From Prevotella sp. (GTDB lineage Bacteria; Bacteroidota; Bacteroidia; Bacteroidales; Bacteroidaceae), in NCBI GenBank assembly GCA_017619375.1, contig JAFZSL010000055.1, forward strand, positions 1-46,615: 46,615 nucleotides of DNA. Reading direction: 5' to 3'. Shown piece by piece: positions 41,873 through 46,615 of the stretch. The notes beneath the pieces were generated by a model. That model was not told the DNA's origin and did no database searches. It was given only the letters and a program-made list of their open reading frames with translations. Position 1 is the first letter of the stretch; each line of letters starts with the position of its first letter. The translations under genes and the position numbers were made by a program.

Positions 41873-42919
41873 ATGCCCAAGCGCCTGACAGACAATCTCA
41901 ACTCCGACTATTTAAGCGCTGCCAACAAGTTGAAGCCGAAGACAGCGCGACGTCGCATCGTGGCTTATGTGGAAAGCTACGATGACATCTATTTCTGGCG
42001 CACCGTACTCAGCGAGTATGAGAACGACACCTTGTATTTCGAAGTGATGCTTCCTTCGAAGGTGAATCTGTCCAAAGGGAAGAAGCAAGTCCTAATGAAT
42101 CTCATCGGTGACAACATCGGTGAAGACATGATAGCATGCGTGGATGCCGACTACGATTTCCTGGTGCAGGGTGTGACGAAGACCTCCGAGAAGGTCATCC
42201 ACAACCCCTACGTCTTCCACACCTATGTCTATGCCATAGAAAACTACCAATGCTACGCCCCATCGCTTCACAACGTATGCGTCATGGCCACCCTCAACGA
42301 CCATATGATATTCAATTTCGAGGAATACCTGCGGCAATTCTCCCAAGCCATCTTCCCTCTCTTCGTATGGAGCATCTGGTATTATCGCTCACCGAAATAC
42401 ACAGAATTCTCCATCACCGATTTCAACAGGGTGATAGAGACGGGTCATTTCACGTTGGCAAAAGCCGCCGAAGGCATTGCCAACGTCCGGCACAAGGTGG
42501 GAAGGAAAATCATACAACTTCAAAGGGAGAATCCCGATGCCAAAGAGTCCTACCTCGCCTTGAAAGAGGAGTTGAAAGCGCTCGGTGTCACACCCGACAG
42601 CACATACCTCTACATCCAAGGGCACCATCTATACGACAACGTGGTGTCTCCCATGCTGGGCAAGGTGTGCGACAAGTTGCGGCGGGAGCGCGAGATGGAG
42701 ATTCACAACAAGGCGGTTCACAACACACAGATGCGCAACGAACTGTCGTGCTACGAGCACAGCATCGAGAGTGTCGCTGCCATGCTGAAGAAGAACACGG
42801 GATACGTCAAGTCGCAACCTTATGCCAAACTCAAGTCCGACTTGGAGCATTTCCTCTCCACGCTCAATCCCAAGGAGGAGACTCCTGCCGAAGAGCCAGA
42901 ACAGCCCACAAAAGAATAA
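41873..42919 (+). CDS. DUF4435 (TOPRIM-like) protein, AriB-like
   Basis: The 348-aa product has the TOPRIM-type acidic residues: E34 in VAYVESYDDIYFW and the D-x-D set D91-A-D93 in ACVDADYDFL, then a helical middle part and a Glu/Pro-rich end. DUF4435 proteins are the effector AriB in PARIS, where a TOPRIM nuclease is released when the ATPase senses phage anti-restriction proteins; the same domain also pairs with ATPases in other Bacteroidetes loci of unknown job. All acidic residues look intact. It is 34 bases after the ATPase and 4 bases before the next gene. Confidence 0.78.
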   Translation: MPKRLTDNLNSDYLSAANKLKPKTARRRIVAYVESYDDIYFWRTVLSEYENDTLYFEVMLPSKVNLSKGKKQVLMNLIGDNIGEDMIACVDADYDFLVQGVTKTSEKVIHNPYVFHTYVYAIENYQCYAPSLHNVCVMATLNDHMIFNFEEYLRQFSQAIFPLFVWSIWYYRSPKYTEFSITDFNRVIETGHFTLAKAAEGIANVRHKVGRKIIQLQRENPDAKESYLALKEELKALGVTPDSTYLYIQGHHLYDNVVSPMLGKVCDKLRREREMEIHNKAVHNTQMRNELSCYEHSIESVAAMLKKNTGYVKSQPYAKLKSDLEHFLSTLNPKEETPAEEPEQPTKE

Positions 42920-42923
42920 TGTT

Positions 42924-43310
42924 ATGGAAATGAAAATCACCTCCATAGAGACCGCACGATTGCTGCGCAAACACCGCTTCAACGAGCCTACCACCAGTTA
43001 TTATGATGTCGACGGCATCCTGCGCACCATTGGCGAAGGTGAAGCCACCTGTTGGAACAGCCCTGCTCATGACAAGAGCATACGCCACAAGGTATATGCC
43101 GCCCCCACGCTGGCTTTGGCTCAAAAATGGCTTCGTGAGAAGAAACATTACGACGTGCTTGTGGACCGCGACTATCTTTTCGGCAAGGTGGGAAAATACT
43201 TCGCCAAGATCATTCGTTTGAAAGACGGTGCCATCAGCGAGGCGATGCATTGCCGTAGTTACGAGAAAGCCTTGGAGCATGGCATCAAGAAAGCCCTGCG
43301 CACCATGTAA
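42924..43310 (+). CDS. Small Bacteroidales-type protein (128 aa), third gene of the ATPase-DUF4435 operon
   Basis: The product begins MEMKITSIETARLLRKH and contains APTLALAQKWLREKKHYDV and a C-terminal SYEKALEHGIKKALRTM. Strings of the type 'AQKWLRE...YEEALEAGIxEAL' are what I remember from short hypothetical proteins of Bacteroidales phages and conjugative elements; this is recollection, not a search. It has no signal peptide and no metal motif. It starts four bases after the DUF4435 stop, so it is probably translated with it, and a long hairpin closes the operon. The frame is open upstream within the DUF4435 gene, but that part is not used by the family. Confidence 0.7.
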   Translation: MEMKITSIETARLLRKHRFNEPTTSYYDVDGILRTIGEGEATCWNSPAHDKSIRHKVYAAPTLALAQKWLREKKHYDVLVDRDYLFGKVGKYFAKIIRLKDGAISEAMHCRSYEKALEHGIKKALRTM

Positions 43311-43329
43311 ACAGGAAACGCCATTTCAC

Positions 43330-43371
43330 GCCAACGCCCCCGGAAGCAGTCATTCTTCCGGGGGCGTTGGC
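43330..43371. terminator. Hairpin between the DUF4435 operon and cysK
   Basis: A perfect 17-bp stem (gccaacgcccccggaag / cttccgggggcgttggc) with an 8-base loop. There is no real T run on either side, but the stem is very strong and is placed between convergent genes. Confidence 0.7.
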
Positions 43372-43382
43372 TGAGAAGCGGT

Positions 43383-44330
43383 TTACAGGGGATATTCCTC
43401 GAATGCGTAGAGCACGGTGGAGAGATAACGTTCGCCTGTGTCAGGCAGCAGCACCACGATGTTCTTACCCTTGTTTTCCGGGCGTGCAGCCACTTGTGCA
43501 GCGGCAAATGCTGCAGCTCCCGAGGAGATGCCCACAAGCAGGCCCTCCGTCTTTGCCAGCAAGCGTCCCGTGCGGATGGCATCGTCGTTCTCCACGTCCA
43601 CCACCTCGTCGATGATATCAGCGTTGTAGGTGTCGGGGACGAATCCCGCTCCTATGCCCTGTATCTTGTGGGGACCGCTCTTTCCTCCGTTGAGCACAGG
43701 TGATGAAAGAGGCTCCACGGCGATGATCTTCACCTTTGGATTACGTTCTTTCAGCAGTTTGCCCACGCCGGAGATGGTGCCTCCCGTTCCAACGCCTGCC
43801 ACGAAGATGTCGACTTTTCCATCTGTGTCATCCCAAATCTCACGTCCTGTGGTGAGATAGTGTTTTTCTGGATTCGAAGCGTTCTCGAATTGTTGCAGTA
43901 TGATGCTACCCGGTATGGCATCCCTCAGTTCCTGTGCGGCCTTGATGGCTCCAGGCATTCCGTCCTTTCCGCTGGTGAGTCTCACCTCCGCGCCATAGGC
44001 TTTGACGAGGTTTCGCCTTTCCACACTCATGGTTTCCGGCATGGTGAGGATGAGTTTGTATCCCTTGACGGCCGACACGAGTGCCAGTCCGACGCCAGTG
44101 TTTCCACTTGTAGGTTCGATAATGGTTCCACCAGGTTTGAGAAGTCCCTTCTTCTCAGCATCCTCTATCATGGAGAGTGCGATGCGGTCTTTGACGCTCC
44201 CGCCGGGGTTGAAGTATTCCACTTTGGCCACCACGGGCTTTTCAAGTCCTTTTTCTGCTGAGAATTTGTTGAGTTCCAACAATGGTGTTCCACCTATGAG
44301 TTCTGTCAATACTTTTGCTATTTTTGCCAT
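43383..44330 (-). CDS. cysK: Cysteine synthase (O-acetylserine sulfhydrylase)
   Basis: CysK makes cysteine from O-acetylserine and sulfide with pyridoxal phosphate. The 315-aa product has the PLP lysine K47 in [11 protein letters not shown], the phosphate loop [13 protein letters not shown] and the C-terminal [11 protein letters not shown]. Length is normal. It lies 43 bases after metY on the same strand, so both are probably on one mRNA for sulfur assimilation. Confidence 0.96.
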   Translation of the reverse strand: MAKIAKVLTELIGGTPLLELNKFSAEKGLEKPVVAKVEYFNPGGSVKDRIALSMIEDAEKKGLLKPGGTIIEPTSGNTGVGLALVSAVKGYKLILTMPETMSVERRNLVKAYGAEVRLTSGKDGMPGAIKAAQELRDAIPGSIILQQFENASNPEKHYLTTGREIWDDTDGKVDIFVAGVGTGGTISGVGKLLKERNPKVKIIAVEPLSSPVLNGGKSGPHKIQGIGAGFVPDTYNADIIDEVVDVENDDAIRTGRLLAKTEGLLVGISSGAAAFAAAQVAARPENKGKNIVVLLPDTGERYLSTVLYAFEEYPL

Positions 44331-44373
44331 GGTTATCTTGTTTTATGATTGTTAATGATGTTGATGTTGAATA

Positions 44374-45663
44374 TCAGATGGCCTTGAATGCGTCTTCGAG
44401 TGCCTCAATGATGTCGTTGATGTTCTCTATGCCGATGCTGAGCCTGATGGTGGAGGGATAGATATGCTGTTGTTCCAACTCCTCGGGTGACATCTGCGAG
44501 TGTGTGGTGGTGGCTGGATGGATGACGAGCGATTTCACGTCGGCCACGTTGGCGAGCAGCGAGAAGATTCTCAGGTTGTCGATGAACGCCCATGCCTCTT
44601 TCTCTCCTCCCTTGACCTCGAAAGTGAAGATGGAGCCTGCTCCGTTGGGGTAGAGTTTCTTGTAGAGTTCGTGGTCAGGATGCGAAGGCAGTGCGGGATG
44701 GTTCACCTTAGCCACCTTGGGATGGTTGGCGAGGAAATCCACGACCTTGAGTGTATTTTCCACATGACGCTCCACCCTGAGGCTGAGAGTCTCCAAGCCT
44801 TGGAGCAGCACCCATGCGTTGAAGGGGCTGATGGCAGCACCGGTGTCTCTCAGGATGACGGCACGGATGCGTGTGACGAAGGCAGCCGGTCCCGCCACGT
44901 CGGCGAAGATGGCACCATGGTAGCTGGGGTCTGGTTTTGCCAATGTGGGGAATTTGTCGGCATTGGCCTTCCAGTCGAAATTCCCAGAATCGACGATGAC
45001 TCCTCCTAATGAACTGCCATGTCCTCCGATGAACTTGGTGGCAGAATGCACGACGATGTCGGCTCCGTGCTCGATGGGCCTGATGAGATAGGGCGTGCCG
45101 AAGGTGTTGTCGATGATGAGCGGAATGTTGTGCCTGTGTGCGATATCCGCCAACTTGTCGATGTCGGTGACGTCAGAGTTGGGATTTCCGAAAGTCTCTG
45201 CATAGATGGCTTTGGTTTCGGGCAGGATGGCCTCCTCGACGGCTTTGAAGTCCGACACGTTGACGATGGTGTTTTTCACCCCTTGGCTTGCCAGCGTATG
45301 GGTGATGAGGTTGAAAGACCCGCCATAGAGATTGTCTGCCGCCACCAGATGGTCTCCTGGGAGCAGGATGTTCTGCAGCGAATAGGTGATGGCGGCGGCT
45401 CCTGAAGCCACAGCCAGTCCGGCCACGCCCCCTTCCAGGGCTGCGACGCGGTCTTCAAAGACTCCCTGTGTTGAATTGGTGAGTCTTCCGTAGATGTTTC
45501 CACTGTCTCGCAGTCCGAAGCGGTCGGCTGCATGTTGTGAGTTACGGAACACATATGATGTTGTCTGGTAAATGGGCACGGCGCGTGCGTCTGTTGCCGG
45601 ATCGGCCTGTTCTTGTCCTACATGAAGTTGGAGTGTCTCGAATCGATAGTTCTTCTTGCTCAT
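44374..45663 (-). CDS. metY: O-acetylhomoserine sulfhydrylase / aminocarboxypropyltransferase
   Basis: MetY adds sulfide or methanethiol to O-acetylhomoserine, giving homocysteine or methionine. The 429-aa product has the Cys/Met-metabolism PLP fold: [20 protein letters not shown]-type segment ([14 protein letters not shown]), and the PLP lysine K210 in [12 protein letters not shown]. The long form and the opening [30 protein letters not shown] favour MetY over MetB/MetC. It is the first gene of the pair metY-cysK. Confidence 0.95.
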   Translation of the reverse strand: MSKKNYRFETLQLHVGQEQADPATDARAVPIYQTTSYVFRNSQHAADRFGLRDSGNIYGRLTNSTQGVFEDRVAALEGGVAGLAVASGAAAITYSLQNILLPGDHLVAADNLYGGSFNLITHTLASQGVKNTIVNVSDFKAVEEAILPETKAIYAETFGNPNSDVTDIDKLADIAHRHNIPLIIDNTFGTPYLIRPIEHGADIVVHSATKFIGGHGSSLGGVIVDSGNFDWKANADKFPTLAKPDPSYHGAIFADVAGPAAFVTRIRAVILRDTGAAISPFNAWVLLQGLETLSLRVERHVENTLKVVDFLANHPKVAKVNHPALPSHPDHELYKKLYPNGAGSIFTFEVKGGEKEAWAFIDNLRIFSLLANVADVKSLVIHPATTTHSQMSPEELEQQHIYPSTIRLSIGIENINDIIEALEDAFKAI

Positions 45664-45720
45664 GATGATATTTTTTAGTTATTGAATAATCGCAACTTGG
45701 TGTTGTTTGTATTTCGTTGG

Positions 45721-45728
45721 CAAAGGTA
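45721..45728 (-). promoter_or_regulatory. Putative -7 element (TACCTTTG) of metY-cysK
   Basis: TACCTTTG on the minus strand lies 57 bases before the metY ATG. The -33 part is TTCC, not TTTG. The leader is too short for a known SAM riboswitch. Confidence 0.5.
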
Positions 45729-45880
45729 CGGCGGAAAATTGGAGTGGGAAATAGCACATTGAGGGCATTTGTACTACCTCAAATGTGGTATTTGTGCATG
45801 GAAGGGGGTGAAAAAGGTGCAAAATGACATTTATTAACATAAATTATTACGTTACATGCCGATTTTTTTCCAAATTAAAT

Positions 45881-45888
45881 TAATTTTG
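45881..45888 (+). promoter_or_regulatory. Putative -7 element (TAATTTTG) of hppA
   Basis: TAATTTTG lies 40 bases before the hppA ATG. The -33 region is only T-rich. Confidence 0.45.
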
Positions 45889-45928
45889 CGTGTGAAAGCG
45901 ACAATTGTTTATTTTATATAAATTTAGT

Positions 45929-46615
45929 ATGAGTATTCCTGTAGTTTTTTGGCTTGTTCCCATTGCCTCGGTGTGCGCATTGGGCATGGCCTGGTTTTTC
46001 TTCAAGCAAATGATGCAAGAAGAAGAGGGCACACCACGCATGGCAGAAATTGCTGAGTATGTACGTCGTGGCGCCATGGCTTATTTGAAGCAGCAGTACC
46101 GCGTGGTGCTGATCGTGTTCATCGTCCTGGCCATCATTTTCGCTTTCATGGCATATGTACTCAAGGTTCAGAATCCCTGGGTGCCTTTCGCTTTCCTCAC
46201 AGGCGGCTTTTTCAGCGGCCTTGCGGGATTCTTTGGCATGAAAACAGCCACTTACGCCTCTGCACGCACCGCCAACGCAGCCCGCAAGAGCATGGACCGC
46301 GGCTTGCGCGTGGCATTCCGCAGCGGCGCCGTGATGGGTCTCGTGGTAGTGGGCCTCGGCCTGCTTGACATCGCCCTGTGGTTCCTCATACTCAGCTATT
46401 TTTATAAAGACGACCCGAAGATGCTCATCATCATCACCACGACCATGCTTACCTTCGGCATGGGTGCCTCCACACAGGCATTGTTTGCTCGTGTTGGCGG
46501 TGGCATCTACACGAAGGCAGCCGACGTAGGAGCCGACTTGGTGGGCAAGGTTGAGGCCAACATTCCCGAAGACGACCCCCGCAACCCCGCCACCATTGCC
46601 GACAACGTGGGCGAC
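45929..46615 (+). CDS. hppA: Membrane-bound ion-translocating pyrophosphatase (5' part, cut by window edge)
   Basis: The first 229 codons are present. The family's signature region is seen near the cut: GGGIYTKAADVGADLVG, then EANIPEDDPRNPATIADNVGD, which includes the pyrophosphate/magnesium-binding acidic residues. Four to five membrane helices precede it. The enzyme pumps H+ or Na+ out while splitting pyrophosphate; the ion cannot be told because the deciding residues lie beyond the edge. The start MSIPVVFWLVP follows a -7-like box at a good distance. Confidence 0.95.
   Translation, partial: MSIPVVFWLVPIASVCALGMAWFFFKQMMQEEEGTPRMAEIAEYVRRGAMAYLKQQYRVVLIVFIVLAIIFAFMAYVLKVQNPWVPFAFLTGGFFSGLAGFFGMKTATYASARTANAARKSMDRGLRVAFRSGAVMGLVVVGLGLLDIALWFLILSYFYKDDPKMLIIITTTMLTFGMGASTQALFARVGGGIYTKAADVGADLVGKVEANIPEDDPRNPATIADNVGD

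Noticed and set aside
45664-45720. A possible SAM-type riboswitch before metY
   Set aside because: The leader is only about 50 bases and shows no suitable stems.
1-46615. rRNA, tRNA, insertion sequence or prophage
   Set aside because: No rRNA or cloverleaf-like sequences, transposase, integrase or phage structural genes were found on either strand by eye.

Overview
The window looks like a chromosomal segment of a Bacteroidales bacterium, most likely a Prevotella-type member of Prevotellaceae. The reasons are a RagA/SusC plus RagB/SusD outer-membrane pair, many upstream regions with the Bacteroidetes promoter pattern TTTG-N19/20-TAnnTTTG, little use of Shine-Dalgarno sites, secreted proteins ending in a short 'IYDL.GR' tail, and household enzymes (PPDK, type II pantothenate kinase, membrane pyrophosphatase) that all look Bacteroidales-like. 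No rRNA, tRNA, CRISPR array, IS transposase or integrase was seen.

Layout, left to right. 1-1.1 kb is AT-rich, repeat-bearing DNA with at most one small doubtful ORF. 1.1-5 kb carries mltG, a possible free-standing small RNA (promoter plus terminator, no ORF), trmO (-), an orphan FecE-type ABC ATPase (+) and tatA-tatC (-). 5.4-9.9 kb (-) carries ppdK, a small membrane protein and a membrane-anchored PP2C-like protein that has lost most metal-binding aspartates. 10.3-13.8 kb has a POT peptide transporter (+) facing a three-gene minus-strand cluster (type II pantothenate kinase, Ser-rich protein, TerB-like protein). 14-17.2 kb is a large secreted GH127-type glycosidase. 17.4-20.3 kb holds small genes (helix-hairpin-helix DUF4332-like protein, Cys-motif protein, secreted 148-aa protein, 60-aa peptide) and an M48 metalloprotease. 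20.5-25 kb is the SusC/SusD-like pair, followed by an OprP-type porin, an SSS symporter and a periplasmic C1 peptidase (-). 29.8-35.7 kb is a tightly packed dxs-trkA-trkH group, then manA. 35.9-40.9 kb is one 1633-aa secreted multidomain protein. 41-43.3 kb is a three-gene operon, an ABC-type AAA ATPase, a DUF4435/TOPRIM-like protein and a small Bacteroidales-type protein, which resembles a compact PARIS/OLD-like defence module. 43.4-45.7 kb is metY-cysK (-), and the right edge cuts the start of the membrane pyrophosphatase hppA.

The points most worth a second look are: (1) the ATPase-DUF4435-128 aa operon; (2) a dispersed composite repeat (heptamers of ATTGAAR beside a long imperfect palindrome) present in five copies, twice directly abutting a stop codon; (3) the orphan promoter/terminator unit at 2.28-2.41 kb; (4) a ~155-residue module shared by the GH127 enzyme and the 1633-aa protein, both ending in the same kind of tail; (5) the PP2C-like pseudophosphatase; (6) a 60-aa peptide gene with its own promoter and terminator. 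All assignments were made by eye from sequence; no database search was run.
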